Shown one piece after another: positions 53,208 through 63,001 of a stretch of DNA of 64,000 nt (position 1 is its first letter; every line of letters begins with the position of its first letter). The translations under genes and the position numbers were made by a program. The notes beneath the pieces are model-generated. The model was not told where the DNA came from and ran no database searches. It worked only from the letters and a program-made list of their open reading frames with translations. The DNA is from Streptomyces violaceusniger Tu 4113 (GTDB lineage Bacteria; Actinomycetota; Actinomycetes; Streptomycetales; Streptomycetaceae), in the NCBI RefSeq assembly GCF_000147815.2, contig NC_015957.1, positions 2,046,001-2,110,000 of the forward strand. The letters run 5' to 3'.

Positions 53208-53909
53208 ATGGCATATGAACCGCCCACCCACAGTGTCGAGCGCTCGCTTCGCGCCACGACGGGAGCCAAGATCGTCGTCGGTATCGACGAGGTCGGGCGC
53301 GGGGCATGGGCCGGTCCGGTGACGGTCTGCGCGGCGGTCACCGGTCTGCGCCGTCCGCCGACCGGGCTCACCGACTCCAAGCTGCTGAGCCCCAAGAAGC
53401 GCACGACCCTGGCCCAGGAGTTGCACTCGTGGGTCACCGCGCACGCCCTGGGGCACTCCTCTCCCGAGGAGATCGACGGCCTGGGGATGACGGCCGCCCT
53501 CCGGCTCGCCGCCACGCGTGCGCTGGACGCGCTGCCGGTCCGGCCGGACGCGGTGATCCTGGACGGGAAGCACGACTACCTCGGCACTCCCTGGGCGGTC
53601 CGTACGGTCATCAAGGGCGATCAGTCCTGTGTGTCCGTCGCCGCCGCCTCGGTGATCGCCAAGGTGCGCCGGGATGCGATGATGGCCGAACTGGGAGCCG
53701 AGCACATGGACTTCTGCTTCGAGGACAACGCCGGATATCCGTCCCCCGTGCACCGCGCCGCCCTGCGGGAACTGGGGCCCACGCCCCACCACCGGCTGTC
53801 CTGGGCCTATATGGACGGGCTGCCTCGCTGGCGGCACCTGAAGCGGGTCCGCAGCACCCCCGAACCGGTCGGGCTGGAGGACGAAGGCCAACTCGGCTTC
53901 GACTTCTGA
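53208..53909 (+). CDS. rnhB: Ribonuclease HII
   Basis: 233-residue RNase HII that removes ribonucleotides and RNA primers from DNA. The N-terminal signature [24 protein letters not shown] and [14 protein letters not shown] show the acidic active site. The start is ATG 53208. Confidence 0.95.
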   Translation: MAYEPPTHSVERSLRATTGAKIVVGIDEVGRGAWAGPVTVCAAVTGLRRPPTGLTDSKLLSPKKRTTLAQELHSWVTAHALGHSSPEEIDGLGMTAALRLAATRALDALPVRPDAVILDGKHDYLGTPWAVRTVIKGDQSCVSVAAASVIAKVRRDAMMAELGAEHMDFCFEDNAGYPSPVHRAALRELGPTPHHRLSWAYMDGLPRWRHLKRVRSTPEPVGLEDEGQLGFDF

Positions 53910-53977
53910 GCAGACCAAGCGGTCAAAACCGCCACCCGCCGATGCGACTCGCACCGACGTTTGATAGACATCAGCCC

Positions 53978-54637
53978 ATGCCTCTCATCCCCGAGGAGCC
54001 TCAGATTCACGAGAGTGTCCCGGGTCCCCGCGCGACACCGGCCGCAGGCCGCACCGCGCCGACCCCTCGTCCTGTCCCTGGTCCCGGCCCCCGGCCCGCA
54101 CCGCGGCGGCCCGGAAGCCCCGGTCCCAACCGTGGCTCCGCCGGAACCTCGTCGGCTCAGTCGCAGCGCACCACGAGTGATGCGACGAAGCCCCTGCCGA
54201 CCGCCCCGGCGGCTTCGGCTGCCAAGGCCGCACCCGCCGCCGCGAAGGCCGGTCCCCAGCTCCAGCTGATCCCCGCCACGGTGGACGGCGCGCTGGACGC
54301 GGCGGACGAGGCGGTCGATCTGCTGCTGGATTCCGGCCGGGCCCCCGCTGACATCCTGGTGCTGACCACCGGGGAGGAGCATCCGTGGGCGGCGCATGAG
54401 TTGTCCTTCGGCGAGGCGTCGTACTGGGCGCAGCACGATGCCGGAGACGATGTCTTCTACGCCGGTGCGGATGCCGACCGCGTCAAGGGCCGCCCGGTCG
54501 TGGTCGTCGCCGTCAACGGCGGTGCGAACGACGCCGTGGCCCGTGCGCTGCCCGAGGCGATGGGCCGTGCCGGGATGCTGCTGATCGTCTGCGGCGACCC
54601 GAAGCGCATCAACGCCCTCATCGGTCCGGGCGCCTGA
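53978..54637 (+). CDS. Unknown protein with disordered half and helicase-C-like half
   Basis: 219 residues. The first 95 are Pro/Ala/Ser-rich and likely disordered. The second half (VDGALDAADEAVDLLLDSGRAPADILVLTTG, DRVKGRPVVVVAVNGG, LLIVCGDPKRINALI) reads like the C-terminal piece of a superfamily 1 helicase without its ATPase motor. That comparison is my inference from pattern only. No other domain recognised. It follows rnhB by 68 bases. Confidence 0.65.
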   Translation: MPLIPEEPQIHESVPGPRATPAAGRTAPTPRPVPGPGPRPAPRRPGSPGPNRGSAGTSSAQSQRTTSDATKPLPTAPAASAAKAAPAAAKAGPQLQLIPATVDGALDAADEAVDLLLDSGRAPADILVLTTGEEHPWAAHELSFGEASYWAQHDAGDDVFYAGADADRVKGRPVVVVAVNGGANDAVARALPEAMGRAGMLLIVCGDPKRINALIGPGA

Positions 54638-54742
54638 GGCCGCACGTCCCCGAACGCCCGGTGTCCGGCAGGCTCTGTCCCCCGTGGCGGAGCTGTCCGG
54701 CGTCCGGACGGACGGTGGTGGCCACGGGCGTCCCGCGACCGG

Positions 54743-55360
54743 TCAGACGGCGGCGGAGTGGCTCAGCGCCGTGCGCGCTCCGAGGTGGGGCCGCGGCAGC
54801 GCCTTCGGGTCGCCGTCGCCCTCGATGGCCACGTCCAACTCGGTGGGCAGCGAAGCGGAGTGCGGCCGACGGCCGCCCCGCCCCTCGCCGAGGACCCGCC
54901 ATCCGTCACGCGTCAGCGTGATGTAGGCGCCGCAGCGCAGGCCGTGCAGAGTGCAGGCGTCGCGCAACCCCCACATCCAGGCGCCGTCCTCGTCCGTCCA
55001 CCGGCTCTCGCCCTCGCGGCAGTAGAGCAGCACGGCGGTGCGGATCGGTGTGCGGCGCCGCAGATCGTGTGGGATCACCCGGCGCAACTGCGCCAGCAGC
55101 GCGTTCCGGAAGTCCCAGCCGTCGACGGCGGCGGTGCGGCGGACGAACGAGGCGCTCGCCGTGAGCCGTTCGTCCGGATCGAGGACCGCGACGACGACGG
55201 TCGAAGGGGTCGGCAGGTGGCGGCTGTGCAGTCCGGTGACCACCTCGCGTGGATTGCGCAGCAGCGGGATCCCCGCTGCCGCCCACTCGGCGGGCTGGAG
55301 CATCCGGCCGACCCGGGAAACGGAATCGGCGGACGGTGGCGGAGCGAAGCCGAAGGTCAC
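54743..55360 (-). CDS. Conserved actinobacterial protein of unknown function
   Basis: 205 residues with no known motif that I recognise. Sections such as VLLYCREGESRWTDEDGAWMWG and LHGLRCGAYITLTRDGWRVL look folded. The start GTG 55360 has GGGAGGA directly before it. It converges on the previous gene; 238 bp without a gene separate it from recQ. Confidence 0.65.
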   Translation of the reverse strand: MTFGFAPPPSADSVSRVGRMLQPAEWAAAGIPLLRNPREVVTGLHSRHLPTPSTVVVAVLDPDERLTASASFVRRTAAVDGWDFRNALLAQLRRVIPHDLRRRTPIRTAVLLYCREGESRWTDEDGAWMWGLRDACTLHGLRCGAYITLTRDGWRVLGEGRGGRRPHSASLPTELDVAIEGDGDPKALPRPHLGARTALSHSAAV

Positions 55361-55598
55361 GGTCCTCCCTTCGTCTGCGCCCACGGTCCGTGCGAAGGGT
55401 CGGGCACGGGCGCGGGCCACGACACAGCCCCGTCGGACCACGGACGGACCGGGGGCGGGGAGCTGCGGACAATTCTCGCGGTCGCGCCCGCGTGCGGCAA
55501 TGAGCAGTTGGCCCCACTGACCGTTTTACCTGGATGTGCGTTCTATATTCCTGACCGGTTCATGCCCCGCCGCGGCCCCGCCGCGGCCCCGGCCGCCC

Positions 55599-57764
55599 CT
55601 ACCCCTGCACGGCCAGGACCAGCGGAAACACTCCGGCCGCTCCGGCCCGGCGGAGCAGCCGGGAGGCGACGGCCAAGGTCCAGCCGGTGTCCGCCATGTC
55701 GTCCACCAGCAGCACCGGCCCACCCGCCTCGGCAAGGGCCGCGGCCAGCGGGGGAGGCACGGTCAGCGCGCCGTGCAGCGCTCGCAGCCGCTGGGCGCTG
55801 TTGGTGCGCGGCACCCGGGTGTCGAATTCGCCGTCGTGGTACGCGACGCTCCCGAGCAGCGGCAACCGGCCGACGGTGGCGATCCGTTCGCCGAGTGTCC
55901 GGATCAGCTGTGGGCGGGTGCGCGAGGCGACGGTGACCACGCCCACCGGGCGGTCCGCGGCGTCCGGCGCGCCCGAGGCCCAGCCGCCGGGGCCCTTGGC
56001 CCAGTCGGCGAGCACCGTCACCACCGCACCGGCCACATCGTCGGGCACCGGGGCGTCCGGGCTCTGCGGGCCCAGCAGTGGCCGGAGCCGGTTTCCCCAG
56101 CCGATATCGGAGAGACGGCCCAGGGCCCGGCCCGGGGCGGCCTGCTCATCCGCCGGAATGCGGCCCTTGAGATCGACGCCCACCGTGGGCAGCCCGGTCG
56201 GCCACATCCGGCGCGGCTCCACCTCGACACCGGGCCGCCCCAGCTCGCCGCGCGCCGCGTCCAGCGAGGCGTCGGACACCTCGGTGGTGAACCGGGCCCC
56301 CGCGCAGTTGTCACAGCGGCCACAGGGCGCCGCCTTATCATCGTCCAACTGCCGCCGCAGGAACTCCATCCGGCAGTCGCCCGTCGAGGCGTACTCCCGC
56401 ATGGCCTGCTGCTCGGCCTCCCGCTGGCGCGCCACCCACGCATACCGCTCCGCGTCATACGCCCAGGGCTGCCCGGTCGCGGTCCAGCCGCCACGCACAC
56501 GCCGCACCGCGCCGTCCACATCGAGCACCTTGAGCATGATCTCCAGACGCGACCGCCGCAGCTCGACCCGGGGCTCGAGCGCGGGCAGGGACACCGGCCG
56601 GTCCGACGCCGCCAGCACCTCGAGGGTGCGGCGCACCTGCTCCTCGGGCGGGAAGGCGAGCGAAGCGAAATACCGCCAGATCGCCTCGTCCTCGCGGCCG
56701 GGCAGGAGCAGCACCTCGGCGTGCTCCACACCGCGCCCGGCGCGCCCGACCTGCTGGTAGTAGGCGATGGGGGAGGACGGCGAACCGAGATGCACCACGA
56801 AGCCGAGGTCCGGCTTGTCGAAGCCCATGCCCAGCGCGGAGGTGGCGACCAGCGCCTTGACCCGGTTGGCCAGCAGGTCCTCCTCGGCCTGCTGGCGATC
56901 CGCGTTCTCCGTCTTGCCGGTGTAGGAGGCGACGGTGTGGCCGCGCTGGCGCAGGAACGCGGTCACTTCCTCGGCCGCGGCGACGGTGAGGGTGTAGATG
57001 ATCCCGGAGCCCGGCAGCTCATCGAGGTGCTCGGCGAGCCAGGCGAGCCGATGCGCGGCGTCCGGCAGCGGCAGCACGCCCAGCCGCAGGCTCTCCCGGT
57101 CCAGCGGCCCGCGCAGCACCAGCGCCCGCCCGGTCCCTTCACCGGTGCCCAACTGCTCGGCCACATCGGCCGTGACCCGTGCGTTCGCGGTCGCGGTCGT
57201 GGCGAGCACGGGCACGCCCTGGGGCAGATCGGCGAGCATGGTGCGCAGCCTGCGGTAGTCGGGCCGGAAGTCATGGCCCCAGTCGGAGATGCAGTGCGCC
57301 TCGTCGACGACCAGCAGGCCGGTGGCGGCGGCCAGCTGTGGCAGCACCTGGTCGCGGAAATCGGGGTTGTTGAGCCGCTCAGGGCTCACCAGCAGCACAT
57401 CCACCCCGCCCTCGGCCACCTCCGCCTGGATGGTGTCCCACTCCTCGGTGTTGGCGGAATTGATGGTGCGGGCCTGGATACCGGCGCGCGCGGCGGCCTC
57501 GACCTGGTTGCGCATCAGCGCGAGCAGCGGGGAGACGATCACGGTCGGACCGCTGCCGCGCTCGCGCAGCAGCGCGGTGGCGACGAAATACACCGCCGAC
57601 TTGCCCCAGCCGGTGCGCTGCACGACGAGCGCACGGCGGCGCTCGGCGACCAGCGCCTCGATCGCCCGCCATTGATCCTCCCGGAGCCGGGCGGAGCCGG
57701 TGGTATCCCCTACGAGGCGGGCCAGGACGCGGTCGGCCGAGGTACGCAGATCTTCGTCGCTCAT
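55599..57764 (-). CDS. recQ: RecQ helicase fused to a phosphoribosyltransferase-like domain
   Basis: 721 residues. The RecQ core has an actinobacterial P-loop (QRTGWGKS rather than the usual GGGKS), a DEAH box ([16 protein letters not shown]), LATTATAN and QQVGRAGRG, then a zinc-binding cysteine set (DCRMEF...CGRCDNC). The last 150 residues hold a type I phosphoribosyltransferase-like fold with [13 protein letters not shown], close to the PRPP-binding motif. Start ATG 57764 is chosen; a TTG at 57776 is possible. It is divergent from the DUF4192 gene across a DnaA-box palindrome. Confidence 0.9.
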   Translation of the reverse strand: MSDEDLRTSADRVLARLVGDTTGSARLREDQWRAIEALVAERRRALVVQRTGWGKSAVYFVATALLRERGSGPTVIVSPLLALMRNQVEAAARAGIQARTINSANTEEWDTIQAEVAEGGVDVLLVSPERLNNPDFRDQVLPQLAAATGLLVVDEAHCISDWGHDFRPDYRRLRTMLADLPQGVPVLATTATANARVTADVAEQLGTGEGTGRALVLRGPLDRESLRLGVLPLPDAAHRLAWLAEHLDELPGSGIIYTLTVAAAEEVTAFLRQRGHTVASYTGKTENADRQQAEEDLLANRVKALVATSALGMGFDKPDLGFVVHLGSPSSPIAYYQQVGRAGRGVEHAEVLLLPGREDEAIWRYFASLAFPPEEQVRRTLEVLAASDRPVSLPALEPRVELRRSRLEIMLKVLDVDGAVRRVRGGWTATGQPWAYDAERYAWVARQREAEQQAMREYASTGDCRMEFLRRQLDDDKAAPCGRCDNCAGARFTTEVSDASLDAARGELGRPGVEVEPRRMWPTGLPTVGVDLKGRIPADEQAAPGRALGRLSDIGWGNRLRPLLGPQSPDAPVPDDVAGAVVTVLADWAKGPGGWASGAPDAADRPVGVVTVASRTRPQLIRTLGERIATVGRLPLLGSVAYHDGEFDTRVPRTNSAQRLRALHGALTVPPPLAAALAEAGGPVLLVDDMADTGWTLAVASRLLRRAGAAGVFPLVLAVQG

Positions 57765-57813
57765 GCCCCCATGCAACCCGATCCCGCCGACATCGCGCCA
57801 ATGGTCCCGGCAG

Positions 57814-57837
57814 CCTGTGGATAACGTTATCCACAGG
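57814..57837. promoter_or_regulatory. 24-bp perfect palindrome of two DnaA-type boxes
   Basis: CCTGTGGATAAC followed directly by its reverse complement, so two TTATCCACA boxes face each other 2 bp apart. It lies in the 110-bp spacer between recQ and the divergent DUF4192 gene. Confidence 0.75.
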
Positions 57838-57874
57838 GGTGGCGGGGCCGACGGGGCTGAGGGACCGTCGGGCC

Positions 57875-59407
57875 ATGACTCGACACAACGAAGCGGCCGG
57901 CCTGCCCGGCGAAGAGCAGGTCACCCTCCGCAGCCCGGCCGAGCTCGCCGACGCCCTGCCCTATGTCCTGGGTTTTCAGCCTGACGACAGCATCGTGATG
58001 ATCGCGCTGCACGGCTCCCGCGGCCGGTTCGGCGGGAGGCTGAGGCTCGGCATTCCCCGGATCCCGGAGGAGTGGCCCGAAGTCTGCGACCAGCTCGCCG
58101 AATGCCTGATCAGCGGCAGCGAGCGGCGTGGCGGGCGGCCGGACGGGGTCGTGCTGTTCCTGTGCCAGGAGCCGGCCGAGGGCGAGTCGAGGGAGGAGGC
58201 GATGGAGCGGCTGCGGCCACTCGCGCAGCGGCTGCGCACCGCGTGCGGCGGGTTGGAGGTGCCGGTGTTCGAGGCGCTGTGCATCTCCGGCGGCCGGTTC
58301 TGGTCCTATGTCTGTCCCGACCGGCGCTGCTGCCCGCCGGAAGGCGTTCCGCTCGCCCTGCCCGGCACCTCGGTCATGGCCGCGGCGGCGACGTTCGCGG
58401 GGGTCCAGGTGCGCGGCTCGCTGCGCGAGATGGAGGCCAGGCTCGCCCCGCTCGGCGCACCCCGGGCCGACGGGCAGGAGCGGGCGCTGGACGCGGCCGG
58501 GGCCGAGCTCGTGCCAAGGATTCTGGACGGTGCTGAGTCCACGACGGTGTGTACGCAAACCCTCGGTCTGGTGGGCCGCATGCTGGACAGCTTCCAGTCC
58601 GCGCCGTCGGCCGCCGACGCGTGTGCGGCCGATCTCCACGATGACCGGCTGCTCGACGATCAGGAGGCGGCCGCGGTGATCATCGGGCTGCAGGACCGAC
58701 GGACCCGGGACCGGGCGGCCGGATGGATGGAGGAAGTGGACGCCGACGCGGCGCTGCGGCTGTGGCGCGCGCTGGCCCGTCGCTGCGTCGGCTCGTACGG
58801 GGAACATGCGGCGGCGCCGCTCACCCTGGCGGGGTGGGTCGCCTGGTCGGCGGGTGATGAGCTCACGGCACGAGTGGCGCTCGGTCGTGCCCTGCGGGTC
58901 GATCCCGACTATCTCTTCGCCAGGCTGCTGCACCAGGCGTGCAATGAGGGGGTCCATCCGAAGCTGCTGCGCCAGTGCCTGCGTCGGGAGGACTCCGACG
59001 GGGCCGACCGCGCCGAGCGTGCCGACCGCGCTGTGCACGCGGCAGTGCACGCGGAGTTGGAGAGGCTCGGCGACCCGGCGGACGCCGAGCCGTTGGAGAC
59101 GGCCGGACAGGTCGACTCGGCTGAGCCCGCCGAGCGGGCCACCCTTGCGGAAGCAGAGGAGCCGGCAGAGATGGAGGAGCTGGCGGAGGCGGAGGAGGCG
59201 GAGGAGTCGGCGGAGGCGGAGGAACTGGCTGAAGCAGAAGCCAAGGAAGAGCGAGAGTCTGCACGGGAGTGGCCGGGCGGGACGGTGGGCCCGGGTGGGA
59301 AGAGCGGCCCGGCCGGGGCGGGCACGCCGAGTGGCAGGCGTCGTCCGGAAGGGCGGCCGCGCGCCCGGCGCCGGACCGGTGGGCGGGGGACGCGCAGCCG
59401 CCGCTGA
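57875..59407 (+). CDS. DUF4192 protein with acidic repeat and basic tail
   Basis: 510 residues. The first 390 form the DUF4192 domain ([22 protein letters not shown] is its hallmark), common in actinobacteria and of unknown role. Then an acidic, Glu/Ala-rich stretch of EELAEAE-like repeats (about nucleotides 59130-59250) is followed by a Gly/Arg-rich basic tail ([17 protein letters not shown]). The tail could bind nucleic acid. Confidence 0.8.
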   Translation: MTRHNEAAGLPGEEQVTLRSPAELADALPYVLGFQPDDSIVMIALHGSRGRFGGRLRLGIPRIPEEWPEVCDQLAECLISGSERRGGRPDGVVLFLCQEPAEGESREEAMERLRPLAQRLRTACGGLEVPVFEALCISGGRFWSYVCPDRRCCPPEGVPLALPGTSVMAAAATFAGVQVRGSLREMEARLAPLGAPRADGQERALDAAGAELVPRILDGAESTTVCTQTLGLVGRMLDSFQSAPSAADACAADLHDDRLLDDQEAAAVIIGLQDRRTRDRAAGWMEEVDADAALRLWRALARRCVGSYGEHAAAPLTLAGWVAWSAGDELTARVALGRALRVDPDYLFARLLHQACNEGVHPKLLRQCLRREDSDGADRAERADRAVHAAVHAELERLGDPADAEPLETAGQVDSAEPAERATLAEAEEPAEMEELAEAEEAEESAEAEELAEAEAKEERESAREWPGGTVGPGGKSGPAGAGTPSGRRRPEGRPRARRRTGGRGTRSRR

Positions 59408-59465
59408 CCCGGGCCCCGGGGGAGCCGTGGGGCGGGGGCCAGACGCGACGAGGGGAGCCCTGGAG

Positions 59466-59536
59466 CGGGGCCTGGGGTGGACGGCCGGTGGACGGCCGGT
59501 GGGGTGGTCCGGGGTGTGGTGGTCCGGGGCGTGGGG
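59466..59536 (+). repeat. G-rich imperfect repeats in an intergenic spacer
   Basis: The 257-bp spacer before the Nudix gene contains direct repeats of GTGGACGGCCG and of GGTGGTCCGGGG with several GGGG runs. No gene seen in it. Confidence 0.6.
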
Positions 59537-59632
59537 CGGCTCGGAGGCGTTCGGAAGGAGGTGCGGGATTCGTGCAGGCGAGCGCTTGAGAGAGCGATTT
59601 CCCGAACATTGGTGATCATGCTCAAGGGCCTG

Positions 59633-59658
59633 ATTATCGTCAGGCAGACGACTATGAT
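59633..59658. promoter_or_regulatory. Candidate NrtR operator
   Basis: ATTATCGTC (59633-59641), eight bases, GACTATGAT (59650-59658): half-sites matching at 7 of 9 positions, similar to NrtR-type TAGTC/GACTA arms. It ends six bases before the ATG. Confidence 0.5.
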
Positions 59659-59664
59659 CGCGTC

Positions 59665-60426
59665 ATGCCCTACGACCCGTCGGCCTTTCCGGCGTTCGCC
59701 GTCACCGTTGATCTGGTCGTGCTCACCGTGCGGCGGCATTCGCTGTGTGCGCTGGCCGTCCGACGCGGAGAGGCGCCCTTCAAGGGGCGATGGGCGCTAC
59801 CCGGCGGTTTCGTGCGGGCCGATGAGGATCTCGCCGCCGCCGCTGCCAGGGAGCTGGCCGAGGAGACCGGGCTGCTCGCCCATGACCCCACGCTTCCGGT
59901 CCCTCCGAACGCCGCCCATCTCGAGCAGCTCGCCACATACGGCGATCCGAAGCGGGACCCCCGCATGCGCGTGGTCAGCGTGGCGCACCTCGCGCTGGCA
60001 CCCGATCTGCCCGCGCCCCGGGCCGGAGGCGACGCGCACAGCGTGCGCTGGGCCCCGGTCGGATCGCTGCTCGACCAGGACGGGGCCTTCGGTCGCGACG
60101 GCGATCTGGCCGCCCCGCTCGCCTTCGACCATGCCCGCATCCTCGCGGACGGGGTCGAGCGCGCCCGCTCCAAGATCGAGTACTCCTCGCTGGCCACTGC
60201 CTTCTGCCCGCAGGAGTTCACGGTCGGCGAGCTGCGCCGGGTGTACGAGGCGGTATGGGGCGTGGCCCTGGACCCGCGCAACTTCCACCGCAAGGTCACC
60301 GGCACCCCGGGCTTCCTGGTGCCCACGGGCGGTACGACGACCCGTCAGGGCGGCCGTCCCGCCCAGCTGTTCCGGGCCGGAGGAGCGACGCTGCTCAATC
60401 CGCCCATGCTCCGTCCCGAGGTGTGA
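59665..60426 (+). CDS. NrtR-type Nudix regulator
   Basis: 253 residues. An N-terminal Nudix domain with a complete Nudix box (G-x5-E-x7-RELAEETGL) is followed by a winged helix (about residues 165-215, FTVGELRRVYEAVWG, NFHRKVTG). This is the layout of NrtR, the regulator of NAD synthesis that senses ADP-ribose. The complete box suggests that it may also be an active hydrolase. No NAD genes are nearby; a palindrome upstream suggests autoregulation. Confidence 0.85.
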   Translation: MPYDPSAFPAFAVTVDLVVLTVRRHSLCALAVRRGEAPFKGRWALPGGFVRADEDLAAAAARELAEETGLLAHDPTLPVPPNAAHLEQLATYGDPKRDPRMRVVSVAHLALAPDLPAPRAGGDAHSVRWAPVGSLLDQDGAFGRDGDLAAPLAFDHARILADGVERARSKIEYSSLATAFCPQEFTVGELRRVYEAVWGVALDPRNFHRKVTGTPGFLVPTGGTTTRQGGRPAQLFRAGGATLLNPPMLRPEV

Positions 60427-60556
60427 CGAGCCATGACACGACGAATCCACGGGAGAGCTATGTCCCGAAGAAATAGGACATAGCGGGTTAACGTGCTCCG
60501 GTACGCCACCAGTCCCCACGTGCCATCGAGCGGTTCCATGCCCCGCGGGAGAAGCC

Positions 60557-62764
60557 ATGATCCAGGCCACCGGACTGACCAGCACCCCCCGCCGCAACCA
60601 GCCGCCCGTTGTCGACGACCTCACCTTCGAGGCCCCGGCGGGCCGGGTCACCGCACTGCTCGGCGGCCCAGGCGCGGGCAAGACCACCGCGCTGCGGCTT
60701 CTGCTGCAGCTCGACCGGGGCCATGGCTCCGCCTTCTTCCGGGGCCGCCCCCTGCACCGCATCCGGCGCCCGGCTCATGAGATCGGCGTTCTCCTCGAGG
60801 ACGTCCCCGGTCACCCAGGCCGCACCGTGCGGGGGCATCTGAGGATGCTCGGTGCCGCGGCCGGGGTGCCCGCCGCACGCGCCGACGTGGTGCTCGACGT
60901 GGTCGGCCTCACCGATCTGGCGGACGAGCGTCTCGGTGATCTGTCGACCGGGGCGGAGCGTCGTCTCGGGATCGCCATCGCTCTTCTCGGGGATCCGCAC
61001 ACCCTGGTGCTCGACGAGCCCGCACGGGGCCTGTCGGCCCGGGAGACCGCCTGGCTCTACGGGCTGCTGCGCCAATTCGCCGCCCAGGGTGGCGCCGTCC
61101 TCGTCGCCACCGAGGACGCCGAGGATGCCATCCGCGTCGCGGACCAGGTGCTCACCCTGGAGTCGGGCCGGCTGGTGGCCGATCAGCCGGTGGACGAGTT
61201 CGCCCAGACCCGGCTGCGCCCCCGTGTCGTGGTCCACTCCCCGCTCGTCGGCCGGCTCGCCGCCGTCCTGGAGGAGGAGGTCCAGGCCGCCCGTCAGCTG
61301 GCCGAGGCCAAGGCGGAGGAGGAGGCCCGGGCCGCGGCCGGGCTCGCGGCCAAGGCCGAGGCGGCAAAGGCAGACGCCGCCCCGTCCGACGTCGCCGAAG
61401 GGGTCGACGCCGCCAAGGGCGAGGGTGCCGGCCCCAAGGTCAGGAAGAGGGCGATCTGGCGCAAGGTCAGGAAGGCCCAGCCCGCTGCCCGGGGCGCCGC
61501 TGTCGGGGCCGAGGCGAAGAAGGCCACCGCGGAGGCCGCGGCCGACGGCAGGGCGGTCCAGCCGGAGGGCAAGGCGCCCAAGCCGGACCACAAGGCGGCC
61601 AAGTCGGATGGCAAGGCAGCCAAGTCGGGCAAGGCGAAGAAGGCTGCCCCCGTCCCTGCCCCCGCCCCTGTCCCCGCCGCCTCTGTGCCCGCCCCCGCTG
61701 CCGACGCCGATGCGGCCGCCGCGCGGACCGGGGCCGTGGCCGGGATCAAGGCCGAGGAGGTGCCGGTCGCCGCGCCCGCCGACCCGTTCTCCGTGGTGCG
61801 GGACGACGAGACCCACATCTCCGTCTACGGCCTGTCCCCCGCCTCCGTCGGGGAGACCGCCTACCGCCACGGCATCGTGGTCCACCGGCTGGTCGAGGAG
61901 ACCGCAGATCTGGGCCCGGGCACCTCCGCGGGCGCCCGCGCCCGCGACTCCGAGGCGCCCCCGCTGCGCCTGCTCCCCAAGCTCCGCTTCCCCGGCCCCG
62001 CCTGGCCGATGCGCTACGAGCTGCGCCGCACCACCGGCGTACGGACCGGCTGGCTGATCGGCGTCGCCGCCATCATCGCCTCCCTCCTCGCCTCCGTGCT
62101 GCTCGCCCGGGCGGGTGGCGTCGGCGAGCTGCACCGGCTCACCGGCTGGCCCGCCGACCTGCCGCTGCCTCCCGTCGCCATCGCGGCCGGCCTGCTGGGA
62201 GCCCTCGCCTTCGGGGACGAGTTCCGCTTTCCGGCACTGGCCGCGACCCGGGACGCCGTGCCCCGACGGCTGGGGCTGCTGGCCGCCAAATTCGCGGTCT
62301 GCGCGGCCGGTGCCCTCCTGCTGTCGCTCGGCGTCATCGTGCTCGACAGCGCGGCGCTCCTGCTGCTCGTCGGCGGCAACGCGGTACCGCTGCCGGGCGA
62401 CTGGCCGGAGTTGGTGGTCGGCGTCTTCGGGCTGACCATCGGCTCGTCGTGGGCCGGGCTGCTCGCCGCCGGAGTCTTCCGGTCCACCGCCCTCGGGCTG
62501 GCCACCCTGCTCGCCGTGCCGATCCTCGCGGTGCCCGTCGTCCAGCGTGCGGCGGAGGATCCGTCGCTGCGATCGCTGGTCATGCTGCCGCACCGGCTGC
62601 GCGCGGCGACGCTGGACCGGCCGCCGTCCATGATCGACCGAGGGCTGGCGGTCGCGCTGCGGCTCGCCTCCCAACCGGTCGGACAGGCCCTGATGTTGTC
62701 GGTCGCCGTCCTGCTGTGTGCCTACGCCCTCACCGGCCTGCGCGGCAGGAGCACCCGCCAGTAG
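60557..62764 (+). CDS. ABC transporter: ATPase fused to membrane domain by a Lys/Ala-rich linker
   Basis: 735 residues. An N-terminal ABC ATPase (Walker A GGPGAGKTT, signature LSTGAERRLGIA, Walker B LVLDEP) is joined to a C-terminal ABC-2-like domain with about six membrane segments from residue 495 (WLIGVAAIIASLLASVLLA onward). Between them lie about 200 residues rich in Lys and Ala (KAAKSDGKAAKSGKAKKAA), like a histone H1 tail, and an Ala/Pro run. The substrate is unknown. It precedes whiH on the same strand but ends with a strong terminator. Confidence 0.85.
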   Translation: MIQATGLTSTPRRNQPPVVDDLTFEAPAGRVTALLGGPGAGKTTALRLLLQLDRGHGSAFFRGRPLHRIRRPAHEIGVLLEDVPGHPGRTVRGHLRMLGAAAGVPAARADVVLDVVGLTDLADERLGDLSTGAERRLGIAIALLGDPHTLVLDEPARGLSARETAWLYGLLRQFAAQGGAVLVATEDAEDAIRVADQVLTLESGRLVADQPVDEFAQTRLRPRVVVHSPLVGRLAAVLEEEVQAARQLAEAKAEEEARAAAGLAAKAEAAKADAAPSDVAEGVDAAKGEGAGPKVRKRAIWRKVRKAQPAARGAAVGAEAKKATAEAAADGRAVQPEGKAPKPDHKAAKSDGKAAKSGKAKKAAPVPAPAPVPAASVPAPAADADAAAARTGAVAGIKAEEVPVAAPADPFSVVRDDETHISVYGLSPASVGETAYRHGIVVHRLVEETADLGPGTSAGARARDSEAPPLRLLPKLRFPGPAWPMRYELRRTTGVRTGWLIGVAAIIASLLASVLLARAGGVGELHRLTGWPADLPLPPVAIAAGLLGALAFGDEFRFPALAATRDAVPRRLGLLAAKFAVCAAGALLLSLGVIVLDSAALLLLVGGNAVPLPGDWPELVVGVFGLTIGSSWAGLLAAGVFRSTALGLATLLAVPILAVPVVQRAAEDPSLRSLVMLPHRLRAATLDRPPSMIDRGLAVALRLASQPVGQALMLSVAVLLCAYALTGLRGRSTRQ

Positions 62765-62773
62765 AACCAACCC

Positions 62774-62799
62774 CGGGCCGGGCGGCCAGGCCCGGCCCG
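62774..62799 (+). terminator. Terminator after the fused ABC transporter
   Basis: CGGGCCGGGC (62774-62783) pairs perfectly with GCCCGGCCCG (62790-62799) around six bases. Confidence 0.75.
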
Positions 62800-62913
62800 C
62801 CGGTCGCCAGGCCCGTGCGGATCCAGTGGACCAGGCCCGAAGTGGATTCGCACACCCATAGCGCGAACTGCTCGCAACTCCCCGCAGCATGCTTCTTTCT
62901 GTCCGATTGAGCG

Positions 62914-62938
62914 TCAATTATGAGGTAATGGGCGATCA
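62914..62938 (+). promoter_or_regulatory. Possible sigma-WhiG promoter of whiH
   Basis: GGCGATCA (62931-62938) matches 6 of 8 bases of the sigma-WhiG -10 GCCGATAA; TCAA (62914-62917) could be the -35, but the 13-bp gap is shorter than the usual 15-16. Weak evidence. Confidence 0.25.
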
Positions 62939-63001
62939 CCCTTTCGTGTGCTTTTCACCAAAGACCTCAAGGGCTTCCGAGGCGTCGCCGACAAAGGATG
63001 C

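Noticed and set aside
54638..54742. Hairpin around GTCCGGCGTCCGGAC as a terminator
   Set aside because: The pairing is short and ambiguous, so it was not called.
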